Positions 17,008 to 24,744 of a stretch of DNA of 64,000 bases are shown in pieces (the stretch's first letter is position 1; each line of letters opens with the position of its first letter). Origin of the DNA: Microbacteriaceae bacterium VKM Ac-2855 (GTDB taxonomy: Bacteria; Actinomycetota; Actinomycetes; Actinomycetales; Microbacteriaceae); NCBI GenBank assembly GCA_013204985.1, contig JABMLG010000012.1:26211-90210 (forward strand), read 5' to 3'. The translations under genes and the position numbers were made by a program. The notes below the pieces were generated by a model. It had not been told where the DNA came from. It did not search any database and saw only the letters and a program-made list of their open reading frames with translations.

Positions 17008-17449
17008 GCCCGGGTTGGCGCGAACCGCCCACGCGCGGGCGCCCACCGGAGGGTTCGTGACCACCCGGGCCCACGCCCGGCGGGCCCGCATCGGGCGCGA
17101 AGGCCCGGGTTGACGCGAACCGCCTACTCGCGGGCACCCAACGGACGATACGTGACCACCCGGGCCCACGACCCGCGGGCCCGCACCGGGCGCGCGAACC
17201 CGCGTTGACGCAAACCGCCCACGCGCGGGCGCACAATGGACGGTTCGTGACCACCCGGACTTGAGGCGGGGCGCCACAGCCAGGCGCGCGAGCCCGGGTT
17301 GACGCGAACCGCCCACGCGCGGGCGCTCAACGGACGGTTCGTGACCACCCGGGCCCACGACCGGCGGGCCCGCATCGGGCGCGAAGGCCCGGGTTGACGC
17401 GAACCGCCCGCGCGCGGGCGCCGAACGGACGATACGTGACCACCCGGGC
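17008..17449. repeat. Five copies of a 63-nt palindromic repeat
   Basis: Copies are at 17008-17070, 17103-17165, 17198-17260, 17292-17354 and 17387-17449, a nearly regular 94-95 nt period. Each reads GCCCGGGTTGACGCGAACC, then about 25 nt, then GGTTCGTGACCACCCGGGC; the two arms are about 16/19 complementary. In most copies the middle contains a small GCCC/GGGC hairpin. Sequences between copies are also similar (GGGCCCGC...CGGGCGCG). Two more members lie at 63803-63925. The whole interval 16857-17508 contains no gene I can support; the cluster is immediately 3' of the YjbR-like gene. Confidence 0.9.
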
Positions 17450-17508
17450 CCACGAGCCCCGGCCCGAACGCGGCGAAGGCAGGCGCCGCGGCGAAGGCAG
17501 GCGACGCG

Positions 17509-17889
17509 TCAAGGCTCGGTGAACGAGCCGCTCTCCGTACCGTGGAGGCTCAGCCGCAACCTCTTCGGCAGGTTCGAGACCACGATGGCGTGCGACTCCG
17601 CGACGAGCTCCTGCACGTGACCGGCCGGCACCGTTCCGTCGAGCAGCACCGTGATCCAGTGCTTCTTGTTGAGGTGGTAACCCGGACCGATGCCGTCGAC
17701 GCCGGCGACGAGATGGGTGACGTTCTCGGGCAGCGCCTTCAGGCTCACCCCGTACTCGCCGCGCACCTCGGCGTCGAGAGCGAAGACCTTGCCGCCCACC
17801 TTCCACACCCGTGTCTCCGGGCCGAACGGGAAGCCCGGCTCGGCGCCGGGAAGGTCCGCGATGAACGCGGCGAGTTCGTCGGGATCCAT
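17509..17889 (-). CDS. MmcQ/YjbR family protein
   Basis: 126 residues from the ATG at 17889 (MDPDELAAFIADLPGAE); an upstream in-frame ATG gives an Arg-rich extension that looks spurious. It has the MmcQ/YjbR layout: PGFPFGPETRVWKVGGKVFAL near residue 20, VSLKALPENVTHLV, and PGYHLNKKHWITVLLDG near residue 70 with the conserved HW. The fold resembles a DNA-binding module, but the biochemical role of the family is not established. Monocistronic on the minus strand; its 3' end abuts the 63-nt repeat cluster. Confidence 0.88.
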   Translation of the reverse strand: MDPDELAAFIADLPGAEPGFPFGPETRVWKVGGKVFALDAEVRGEYGVSLKALPENVTHLVAGVDGIGPGYHLNKKHWITVLLDGTVPAGHVQELVAESHAIVVSNLPKRLRLSLHGTESGSFTEP

Positions 17890-17970
17890 GGCCTCATTCT
17901 GCGCGACTCGGCGGCCCCGGCGCAGCAAAGAGCGCCGGATGCGGTTCACCCCTCGAGCGGATCCCTGCGG

Positions 17971-18450
17971 TCAGTCCTCGCCGAGGATGACGATCGACGC
18001 CGTGGGCGGCATCGCGTCGTTGTGGAACCGCTCGATCTCCTCGATCGCCACCGGGTCGGAGCTGTTCAGGAAAGTCGTCAGGCGGTCCACCTCGTCACGT
18101 TCGCCGATGGCGTCGGCGGCACGGCGCAGCGCGAAGAGCGCGAGCAGGAACCCGCGGTTCGGCTCGTGCGCCCACGGCACGAGGCCCTGGCCGCGCCAGC
18201 CCGCCCCGCGCAGGGCGTCGAGACCGCGGTGGTAGCCGACTCGGGCGTAGGCGTACGAGGGCAAGGCGGCGTCGATACCCCACACGCTGTCGGCGAGCAG
18301 CGCCCAGGCGAGAGGGGAGCGGGGGTGGGCCGCGGCGAGCGCCGCGAGCTGGACGGGGGTCGGGTGGCCGTACTCCGCCAGGGCAGCCTTCACCTCGGGC
18401 TCCTCCGGGAGAAGGGTCGGAGCCGGTCCTAGGAGATTTTCGCCACTCAT
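17971..18450 (-). CDS. DUF3151 domain protein
   Basis: 159 residues. The start MSGENLLGPAPTLLPEEPEV is the family hallmark (LLGPxPTLLP) of an actinobacteria-specific group that includes Mycobacterium Rv0360c. The rest is helical, with AWALLADSVW, YAYARVGYHRGLDALRGAGWRG and VPWAHEPNRGFLLALFAL as conserved blocks. No enzyme motif. GGAGGG directly precedes the ATG. As in mycobacteria, a SpoU/TrmH methyltransferase and pyrE lie in the same general neighbourhood, supporting chromosomal rather than acquired origin. Function unknown. Confidence 0.9.
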   Translation of the reverse strand: MSGENLLGPAPTLLPEEPEVKAALAEYGHPTPVQLAALAAAHPRSPLAWALLADSVWGIDAALPSYAYARVGYHRGLDALRGAGWRGQGLVPWAHEPNRGFLLALFALRRAADAIGERDEVDRLTTFLNSSDPVAIEEIERFHNDAMPPTASIVILGED

Positions 18451-18515
18451 CCCTCCAGGGTAGCCAGGTCCACCACCGGAACCGCGAAGACGCGGCCTGG
18501 AATCACCCTCCAGTT

Positions 18516-18539
18516 ATCTTGCACAGCAGTGTGCAAGAT
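18516..18539. promoter_or_regulatory. TetR-type operator, perfect 10+4+10 inverted repeat
   Basis: ATCTTGCACA-GCAG-TGTGCAAGAT lies 14 nt upstream of the GTG start of the TetR gene. Length, symmetry and position are those of an autoregulatory TetR operator. It would control the three-gene operon that follows. Confidence 0.8.
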
Positions 18540-18553
18540 CGTAGAGTGGAGGG

Positions 18554-19171
18554 GTGACCGAATCCCTCCGTGCGACCCGTCGCGACGCCACCGACAACCG
18601 CGCCGCGATCGTGGCGGCAGCCGCCGCTCTGCTCCGCAGCGAACCCGACGCCTCGATCGAAGCGATCGCGGTGGCGGCCGGGGTCACCCGACGCACCGTG
18701 TACGGACACTTCGCGTCGCGTGACGCGCTGCTCGCCACCGTCTTCGAGACCGGCGCCGCGCGGATCGCCGCCGCTCTCGGGTCCGTGCACGCCGCCGATC
18801 CCGCCACGGAGATCGCTCTGATCGGCTCGCGGATGTGGCGCGAGGTCGAATCCATCAGGGTCAACGCGCGATTCGCGCTGCACTCGCCGTTCCGCGAAGC
18901 GATCGCCGCGGCTCTGGAGCCCGTGCGCGCGCAACTGCGCGATGCCGTCACGCGCGGGGCGGCCTCCGGCGTGTTCCGGGCCGATCTCGACCCGAGCCTG
19001 GTCGCTCGCCTTGTCGAGCGTGCGGCGATCAGCGTGCTCGACGAGGCGGACGGATCCGCCCTCGACGACCCGGAGCGGCTGGTGATGGTGAACGGGCTCG
19101 CCGTGGCGGGTCTCTCCTGGAAGGCCGCGGATGCGGTCGTCGCGGCGATCCGTGCGGAGGTGTCGGCATGA
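18554..19171 (+). CDS. TetR/AcrR family transcriptional regulator
   Basis: 205 residues from a GTG preceded by GGAGGG. The N-terminal helix-turn-helix (RAAIVAAAAALLRSEPDAS, IEAIAVAAGVTRRTVYGHFA, SRDALLATVF) is typical; the remaining 150 residues form a ligand-binding region specific to the protein. A perfect palindrome immediately upstream indicates autorepression. The stop overlaps the next start (ATGA), so the regulator, an ABC-like protein and a YhgE/Pip membrane protein form one operon. Induction by membrane-active compounds is a reasonable guess, as YhgE-type proteins are often linked to envelope stress. Confidence 0.93.
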   Translation: MTESLRATRRDATDNRAAIVAAAAALLRSEPDASIEAIAVAAGVTRRTVYGHFASRDALLATVFETGAARIAAALGSVHAADPATEIALIGSRMWREVESIRVNARFALHSPFREAIAAALEPVRAQLRDAVTRGAASGVFRADLDPSLVARLVERAAISVLDEADGSALDDPERLVMVNGLAVAGLSWKAADAVVAAIRAEVSA

Positions 19172-20076
19172 GGGTCGAACTGCGCGATGTGAGCAAGGGC
19201 GACGCGCTCCCCGCCGTGTCGCTCGCCTTCGAGACCGGCTCCGCCACCCTGGCTCTGACGGAGACCGAACGGCGTCCGACGGTGCTCGGCCTGCTGGCCA
19301 GTGGACGGATGAAGTCCGACACCGGCACCGTCACCGTCGACGCGCATCCCGACACCGCACGGATGCGCGCCACGATCGCGCTCGTCGACGCGCCGGTGGT
19401 CAGCGAGCCCGCCGCCGACGTGACTCTCGCCGGTATCGCCGCTGAAGAGCTGATGTTCGCGGGCCTGCCCTCGAACCCGTTCGCGGTCGCGCGTCGCCTG
19501 GATGCTCTCGGCGTCGGCGCTCTGGCGAAGACCTCGGCCGCCGATCTGCCCGCGCTGGAGCGGATCCGTGTGCTCTGTGAACTCGCGCTGCTGCGCACCG
19601 GAGTCGAGGCGATCGTGCTCGTGTCTCCCGACCGGCACGGCGGCGACCCCGCCGAGTGGTGGGCGTACGCACGCACCCTCGCCGAGCGCGGACTCGCGGT
19701 GCTCGTGATCGCCGGCACCGCGGCCGCGTCAGCGCTGGCCGCGAACGACCTGATCCGCGAGTCGACAGCACACGCCGCGCAGACGGCGGCAGCAGATACG
19801 GCGGCAGCGCAGACGGCCGCAGCGCAGACGGCCGCAGCGCAGACGGCCGCAGCGCAGACGGCCGCAGCGCAGACGGCCGCAGCGCAGACGGCGGCAGCGC
19901 AGACGGCGGCCGCAGAGACGGCGAAGATCGCAGAGACGGCGGTGACCGCAGCCGACGAGACGACGACCGCGTGCGAGGTGCCGGCCGAGCCCGAGAGCCC
20001 GCCTGCGCCCCCCGAACCCACCCCATCCGACGACGGAGCCGGAACCGACGACGACCCGACGGGCGACGAGAAGTGA
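19168..20076 (+). CDS. Degenerate ABC-ATPase-like protein with Ala-rich repeat tail
   Basis: 302 residues. The first 205 follow the plan of an ABC ATPase (MRVELRDVSKGDALPAVSLAFETG at the N-terminus, SDTGTVTVDAHPD after the P-loop region, an ALERIRVLCELALLRTGVEAIVL signature/Walker B region). However, the P-loop is replaced by LTETERRPTVLG, the signature by LPALER, and the Walker B acidic pair by VSPD. It therefore should not hydrolyse ATP. Residues about 205-253 are a 5-residue QTAAA repeat, followed by an acidic Pro-rich tail. It is translationally coupled to both neighbours (ATGA before, GTGA after), so it probably works with the YhgE/Pip protein, perhaps as a structural or regulatory subunit. 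Confidence 0.8.
   Translation: MRVELRDVSKGDALPAVSLAFETGSATLALTETERRPTVLGLLASGRMKSDTGTVTVDAHPDTARMRATIALVDAPVVSEPAADVTLAGIAAEELMFAGLPSNPFAVARRLDALGVGALAKTSAADLPALERIRVLCELALLRTGVEAIVLVSPDRHGGDPAEWWAYARTLAERGLAVLVIAGTAAASALAANDLIRESTAHAAQTAAADTAAAQTAAAQTAAAQTAAAQTAAAQTAAAQTAAAQTAAAETAKIAETAVTAADETTTACEVPAEPESPPAPPEPTPSDDGAGTDDDPTGDEK
19780..19926 (+). repeat. In-frame 15-nt tandem repeat coding QTAAA
   Basis: About nine tandem units of a 15-nt word (GCAGCGCAGACGGCC and close variants) inside the ABC-like gene, giving (Q/D)TAAA pentapeptides, seven of them consecutive QTAAA. Since 15 is a multiple of three, slippage would change linker length without breaking the frame. Copy number is therefore likely to vary between strains. 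Confidence 0.9.
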
Positions 20077-22142
20077 AGATCCGCATCCCTCAGATGATCG
20101 CGGCCGAATTGCGCCGACTCACCGCGACCCCCATGGCTCGGCTGGCGCTGATCGCGCTGATGCTGGTGCCGATCCTCTACGGCGGCCTCTACCTCTGGGC
20201 CAACCAGGATCCCTACGCGAAGCTCGTCGACGTGCCGGTCGCGCTCGTCGTGGCCGACGCCGGCACCACGACCGACTCGGGTTACACCAACTCGGGCGAC
20301 GACGTGGCCGATCAGCTGCTCGACGATGCGAGTTTCGACTGGCACCGCGTCTCGGCGCAGACCGCCGCCGCGGGAGTGAATGACGGCACCTACGACTTCA
20401 GCGTCACGTTGCCCGCCGACTTCTCGGCGGCACTCGCCTCCAGCAGCGGCGACGCGCCCTACCAGGCGACTGTGGTGCTCACCACGAACGACGCGAACAG
20501 TTACCTCGCCTCCACTATCGGCGAGCAGGCCGCGAAGACGATCAAGGCCTCCATTGTGCAGAAGGTGAATGACGAAGCCGCTTCGCAGTTCCTCCTCGGC
20601 CTGGCGACGATCCGCGGCGACCTCGTCACCGCGACCGACGGCGGCACGCGACTCGTCGACGGCGCGACGCAGCTCGCCGCGGGAGCGAGCTCAGCCCAGA
20701 GCGGCGCGACGAGCCTCACCAGTGGGCTCGACCAACTCGTGACCGGCGCCGGAACCGCCACGGATGGATCCTCTGGCCTCGTTTCGGGGCTCGGACAGTT
20801 GAGTACGGGGGCCGACACGCTGGCGAGTGGGCTCGCCGACGGCGCTGCGCAGACCGCCGGACTCCCGGCTCAGACGGCGCAGCTCGCCGCCGGCGCGCAG
20901 TCCGTGTCCGACGGCAACGCCGCTCTCGCCACTCAGGCCGATGCCCTCGGGGCGGCAGCGCAACAGGCCGCGGACTCGGTCGACACCGTTCGCGCGGATC
21001 TGCGGGCACGGCTCGGCGAGACCGGCCTCGATGCAGCCGCGATCGACGAGATCATGGCGACGCTGGATCCGCTGGGCGATGATGCCGCCGCCGCGAACGA
21101 CGCGGCGCAGCAGACCGTGGCCGGTATCGACGCGCTCGCCGCCGGGTCGGCCCAGGTCGCGTCCGGCGCCGCCCAGCTCAGCGCCGCGACACCGGATCTC
21201 GCCTCGAAGCTGGCTGAGGCGGCCAGCGGATCCGCCACCCTCGCGTCGGGCATCGACAGCGCCGAGATGGGCGCCGGCACGCTGAACACCGGTCTGAGCA
21301 CCCTGCGTGACGGCCTGGTGACAGCGGATGCGGGCTCGGCGAGCCTCCGCGACGGGCTCAGCACTCTCAGCGACGGCCTCACCACCCTGACCACGGGAGC
21401 CACCAGCCTCCGCGATGGTCTCAGTGACGGCGTCACGTCGATCCCCGACGAGTCCGCTCAGCAGCAGGATGCGCAGGCGGCCGGCATCGCGGATCCGGTG
21501 TCGATCGACCAGAGCGAGGTCACCTCCGCCGGCACCTACGGGGCTGGTCTCGCACCGTTCTTCGCCAGCCTCGCCGCCTGGATCGGCATCTACGCGCTGT
21601 TCCTGATCGTGAAGCCCGTCTCGCGCCGCGCGATCACCGCACTGCATTCACCGATCAAGATCACCCTCGCGGGCTGGCTCACCCCCGGGCTGCTCGGTGC
21701 GTTGCAGATGGCCGGGCTCTTCGCGATCCTGTCGCTGGCGCTCGGCTTCACGATCGACGCGCCGCTGGGTGTCTACGCGATGATGACGCTCGCCTCACTC
21801 ACCTTCGCCGCGATCATCCTGGCGCTCAACGTGTGGCTCGGCAGCGTCGGGCAGTTCCTCGGCCTCGTGCTGATGGTGGTGCAGCTCGTCACCGCCGGGG
21901 GCACCTTCCCGTGGCAGACCCTGCCGGCGCCGTTGGCCGCGCTGCACCACATCCTGCCGATGGGCTTCACCACGGATGCGCTGCGGCAGCTGATGTACGG
22001 CGGCAACCAGGCGTCGACGTGGGCGGATGCGGGCGTTCTCGCCTGCTGGCTGCTCGGCGCGCTGCTGCTCGCGGGCATCGGCGTGACCCGGATGACCCAC
22101 TTCCGCACGCTGCGCGACCTGCAGCCGTCGTTGATCGGCTAG
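20073..22142 (+). CDS. YhgE/Pip family membrane protein
   Basis: 689 residues from a GTG that overlaps the preceding stop; the much longer open frame upstream is a shadow of the previous gene. An N-terminal membrane helix (ARLALIALMLVPILYGGLYLW) is followed by the conserved YhgE extracytoplasmic start (WANQDPYAKLVDVPVALVV). A long Ala/Ser/Thr/Gly-rich coiled region contains repeated LxxGxxxLxxG units (residues about 190-470). Five or so C-terminal helices resemble ABC-2 permeases. Family members include phage infection protein Pip and type VII-associated EsaA. In the operon it pairs with an ABC-like protein lacking nucleotide motifs, under TetR control. Likely an envelope transporter or scaffold; substrate unknown. 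Confidence 0.9.
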   Translation: MKIRIPQMIAAELRRLTATPMARLALIALMLVPILYGGLYLWANQDPYAKLVDVPVALVVADAGTTTDSGYTNSGDDVADQLLDDASFDWHRVSAQTAAAGVNDGTYDFSVTLPADFSAALASSSGDAPYQATVVLTTNDANSYLASTIGEQAAKTIKASIVQKVNDEAASQFLLGLATIRGDLVTATDGGTRLVDGATQLAAGASSAQSGATSLTSGLDQLVTGAGTATDGSSGLVSGLGQLSTGADTLASGLADGAAQTAGLPAQTAQLAAGAQSVSDGNAALATQADALGAAAQQAADSVDTVRADLRARLGETGLDAAAIDEIMATLDPLGDDAAAANDAAQQTVAGIDALAAGSAQVASGAAQLSAATPDLASKLAEAASGSATLASGIDSAEMGAGTLNTGLSTLRDGLVTADAGSASLRDGLSTLSDGLTTLTTGATSLRDGLSDGVTSIPDESAQQQDAQAAGIADPVSIDQSEVTSAGTYGAGLAPFFASLAAWIGIYALFLIVKPVSRRAITALHSPIKITLAGWLTPGLLGALQMAGLFAILSLALGFTIDAPLGVYAMMTLASLTFAAIILALNVWLGSVGQFLGLVLMVVQLVTAGGTFPWQTLPAPLAALHHILPMGFTTDALRQLMYGGNQASTWADAGVLACWLLGALLLAGIGVTRMTHFRTLRDLQPSLIG

Positions 22143-22190
22143 GCGCCGGGCCGGGTCACCCCCTGCGAAAAGAGGTGTGCGCGCGACGGG

Positions 22191-22565
22191 TCAGCCGACC
22201 GGGGTCTGCTGGTGCGCGGCGACGCGCCAGTCGCCGCCCTCGATGACGTAGGTGGTGCTCGCCTGGATCTCGACCTCGCGACCGTCGGCCCACCGGCCCA
22301 CGATGCGGTAGGTGAGGATGCCGTCGCGCTCGCGCAGCCGGATGATCCGCGGCTCGTGGATCTCGTAGCTCTCCCAGGGCGGCGCGTCGTCGAAGGCGTG
22401 CAGGATCTGGTCGCGGTCGAAGACGGCGCCCGGCACGATCAGTACCGCATCCGACGTCATCGCGCGGCGGAAGTGGCTGCCGCCGGTACCGGCGAGCAGC
22501 GCCCGCCATCCGGCGTGCTCCTCATGCAGGAGGCGGGCGGGCAGATCATCGGTGATCGTCGTCAT
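22191..22565 (-). CDS. SnoaL/NTF2-like (DUF4440-type) protein
   Basis: 124 residues with the cone-shaped NTF2-like pattern: an N-terminal helix (DLPARLLHEEHAGWRALLAG), FRRAMTSDAVLIVPGAVFDRDQILHAFDDAPPWESYEI, then antiparallel strands (GILTYRIVGRWADGREVEI, STTYVIEGGDWRVAAHQQTP). Proteins of this type are small cytosolic ligand-binding or isomerase-like folds. The ribosome site before ATG 22565 is weak. Convergent with the YhgE gene. Function not determinable. Confidence 0.85.
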   Translation of the reverse strand: MTTITDDLPARLLHEEHAGWRALLAGTGGSHFRRAMTSDAVLIVPGAVFDRDQILHAFDDAPPWESYEIHEPRIIRLRERDGILTYRIVGRWADGREVEIQASTTYVIEGGDWRVAAHQQTPVG

Positions 22566-22688
22566 GTGCCCACCCCACTCCTTCGCGCAGTCCGCGTCAA
22601 GAGCGAGCGCGCAATCTGCGGGCTCGCTGCGCCGTCACCGACCGGGCCCTCCCCGCCCCGCGACCGACGAACACCCCACCGCGTCCCC

Positions 22689-23133
22689 CGCGCGCGAAGC
22701 GCCGCGACAAAAATCCGCATCTCAGCGGATCCTTTGAATCGCGCCGCAACCGGCCAGACCGACGCCACCACCTCACCCGCCGACCACCGCCGACCACAGA
22801 AACACCCCGAACACGTCGCCCCGCGCGCGAAGCGCCGCGAACACCCCGAACAAATCCCGATCACGTCCCGCGCGCGAAGCGCCGCGACAAAAATCCGCGT
22901 TCCAGCGGATTCTTTGCAGCGCGCCGCAACAGGCCCTGCGAAACGCCACCATCTCACCCGCCGACCGCCGGCAATCGACGAAACACCCCGAACACACCCG
23001 AACAAATCCCGATCACGCCCCGCGCGCGAAGCGCCGCGACAAAAATCCGCGTTCCAGCGGATTCTTTGCAGCGCGCCGCAACAGGCCCTGCAAAACGCCA
23101 CCATCTCACCCGCCGACCGCCGGCAATCGACGA
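22689..23133. repeat. Three-copy ~150-180 nt intergenic repeat with hairpins
   Basis: The word CGCGCGCGAAGCGCCGCGAC recurs at 22689, 22869 and about 23020. It is followed each time by AAAAATCCGC, a 6-nt loop, GCGGAT, then GCGCCGCAACxGGCC, ACGCCACC.TCACCCGCCGACC and, in the later copies, CGGCAATCGACGA. The second and third copies are nearly identical with a 152-nt period; the first is diverged and followed by an extra partial unit near 22820. No gene is seen anywhere in 22566-23158. The array lies directly beyond the stop codon of the leftward RNA methyltransferase. Confidence 0.88.
23040..23063 (-). terminator. Hairpin plus T-run on minus strand (repeated at 22888-22911)
   Basis: Read on the minus strand this is AATCCGC-6 nt-GCGGATT followed by TTT, an intrinsic-terminator shape for transcripts coming from the methyltransferase gene at 23159. 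The same hairpin recurs in the repeat copy at 22888-22911, and a close variant at 22709-22731. The stem is short (7 bp), so strength is uncertain. Confidence 0.55.
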
Positions 23134-23158
23134 GGAACGAGGAGAGCGCCAAATAAAC

Positions 23159-23788
23159 TCAGAACGCGACGTGCTGCATTACCCAGGCGTGCATCGTGAC
23201 AGCGGCTGCCGCGGACGCGTTGATCGAGCGGGTCGAACCGAACTGGGTGATCTCGAGCACCGCCTCGGAGGCCGCGATCGCCTCCTCCGAGAGTCCAGGA
23301 CCCTCCTGTCCGAACAGCAGGATGCACCGCTCCGGCAGCGTATAGCTCTCGATCGGCACGCATCCGGGCACATTGTCGATCGCGAGGATCGGGAGGTCGT
23401 GCTCGGCGGCCCAGGTCACCAGATCGGCGACGGTCTCGTGGTGCAGCACGTGCTGGTAGCGATCCGTCACCATCGCTCCACGCTTGTTCCATCGGCGTCG
23501 ACCCACGATGTGCACCGTGTCGGCGGCGAAGGCGTTGGCGCTGCGCACGATCGAACCGATGTTCATGTCGTGCTGCCAGTTCTCGATGGCGACGTGGAAC
23601 GGGTGCCGGTGCTCGTCGATGTCGGCGACGATCGCCTCCATCCGCCAGTATCGGTAGCGGTCGATCACGTTGCGCGTGTCGCCCCGCTCGAGCAGTTCGG
23701 GGTCGTAGTGCTCCTCATCCGGCCACTTGCCGGGCCACGGGCCGACCCCGTGCGTCGTCAGCTCGTGCGAGGGGTTGGCGTCATCCAC
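23159..23788 (-). CDS. TrmH/SpoU family RNA 2'-O-methyltransferase
   Basis: 209 residues from the GTG at 23788, which has AAGGTGG at proper spacing; the in-frame extension upstream lacks one. It contains the SPOUT knot motifs: motif 1 NIGSIVRSANAFAADTVHIVG near residue 80, motif 2 CILLFGQEGPGLSEEAI near residue 155, and motif 3 ITQFGSTRSINASAAAAVTMHAWV at the C-terminus. It transfers a methyl group from S-adenosylmethionine to a ribose of tRNA or rRNA. The N-terminal 60 residues (WPDEEHYDPELLERGDTRNVIDRYRYWRM) are the extension seen in actinobacterial members encoded near pyrE, as here. Followed by a repeat with terminator-like hairpins. Confidence 0.92.
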   Translation of the reverse strand: MDDANPSHELTTHGVGPWPGKWPDEEHYDPELLERGDTRNVIDRYRYWRMEAIVADIDEHRHPFHVAIENWQHDMNIGSIVRSANAFAADTVHIVGRRRWNKRGAMVTDRYQHVLHHETVADLVTWAAEHDLPILAIDNVPGCVPIESYTLPERCILLFGQEGPGLSEEAIAASEAVLEITQFGSTRSINASAAAAVTMHAWVMQHVAF

Positions 23789-23925
23789 GATGTGCCACCT
23801 TACGCACCTGGCTGCGCGCCCGGGGCGGGTTCGGCGCATGGAGGCATCGGGCGCTCATCGCGCGTTCACGGCATCCGCTCAACCACCTCGATAGGGTGAT
23901 CCTCGGAGCAAGGAAGGCGGACCGC

Positions 23926-24726
23926 ATGACGCGTCGCGACGAGATCGAATGCTGGCTGACCGACATGGACGGCGTACTCGTGCACGAGAACCACGCGCTG
24001 CCGGGAGCGGCCGCGCTGCTGGAGCAGTGGACGAACGAGGAGAAGCCGTTCCTCGTCCTCACGAACAACTCCATTTTCACGCCCCGCGACCTCAGCGCAC
24101 GTCTACGCGCATCGGGCCTGGTGGTGCCCGAAGAGTCCATCTGGACGTCGGCTCTCGCGACGGCCGATTTCCTGGCGTCGCAGATGCCGGGCGGCAGCGC
24201 TTTCGTGATCGGTGAGGCCGGCATCACGACCGCGCTGCACGAGGCCGGCTTCATCATGACCGAGACCGACCCCGACTACGTCGTCGTCGGCGAGACGCGC
24301 AACTACTCGTTCGAGGCGATCACCAAGGCGATCCGCCTGATCAGCAAGGGAGCGCGCTTCATCGTGACGAACCCGGATGCGACGGGGCCGTCTGCTGAGG
24401 GTCCGATGCCGGCGACGGGCGCGATCGCGGCGTTGATCACGAAGGCGACCGGCCGCGAGCCGTACGTGGTGGGCAAGCCGAACCCGATGATGTTCCGCTC
24501 GGCGATGAATCGGATCGGCGCGCACTCCGAGAACACCGGCATGATCGGCGACCGGATGGATACCGACATCGTTGCCGGGATCGAGGCCGGACTGCACACC
24601 ATCCTGGTGCTGACCGGCATCAGCGATCAGGCCGAGATCGAGCGCTACCCGTTCCGCCCCGACGAGATCATCGGCGGCGTGAACGAGCTGGTCCGCACCG
24701 AACCGCTGGAGTCCGAGGTCTTCTAG
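23926..24726 (+). CDS. HAD-IIA family hydrolase (NagD-like phosphatase)
   Basis: 266 residues from the ATG at 23926 with AGGAAGGCGG upstream; an earlier in-frame start has no ribosome site. HAD motifs: TDMDGVLVHEN (nucleophile Asp near 15 and 17), VLTNNSIF (motif II), a Lys in YVVGKPNPMMF and the C-terminal MIGDRMDTDIVAGIEAGLHTILVLTG. The C2-type cap lies in the middle. The family dephosphorylates small phosphometabolites such as sugar or pyridoxal phosphates and nucleotides. Its 3' end is only 18 nt from the convergent gene, so there is no room for a separate terminator. Confidence 0.93.
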   Translation: MTRRDEIECWLTDMDGVLVHENHALPGAAALLEQWTNEEKPFLVLTNNSIFTPRDLSARLRASGLVVPEESIWTSALATADFLASQMPGGSAFVIGEAGITTALHEAGFIMTETDPDYVVVGETRNYSFEAITKAIRLISKGARFIVTNPDATGPSAEGPMPATGAIAALITKATGREPYVVGKPNPMMFRSAMNRIGAHSENTGMIGDRMDTDIVAGIEAGLHTILVLTGISDQAEIERYPFRPDEIIGGVNELVRTEPLESEVF

Positions 24727-24744
24727 CCGCGGCTCAGGCGCGAC

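Noticed and set aside
16888..17358. Repetitive minus-strand frames encoding GWSRTVHxAPAxGRFAS-like repeats
   Set aside because: Translation of the 63-nt palindromes; frames are open only because the repeats lack stops. No start signals and no independent evidence for protein.
18835..20076. Alternative upstream start giving a 413-residue ABC-like protein
   Set aside because: The extra part is the TetR gene read in another frame; the ATG at 19168 overlaps the TetR stop in the usual coupled manner.
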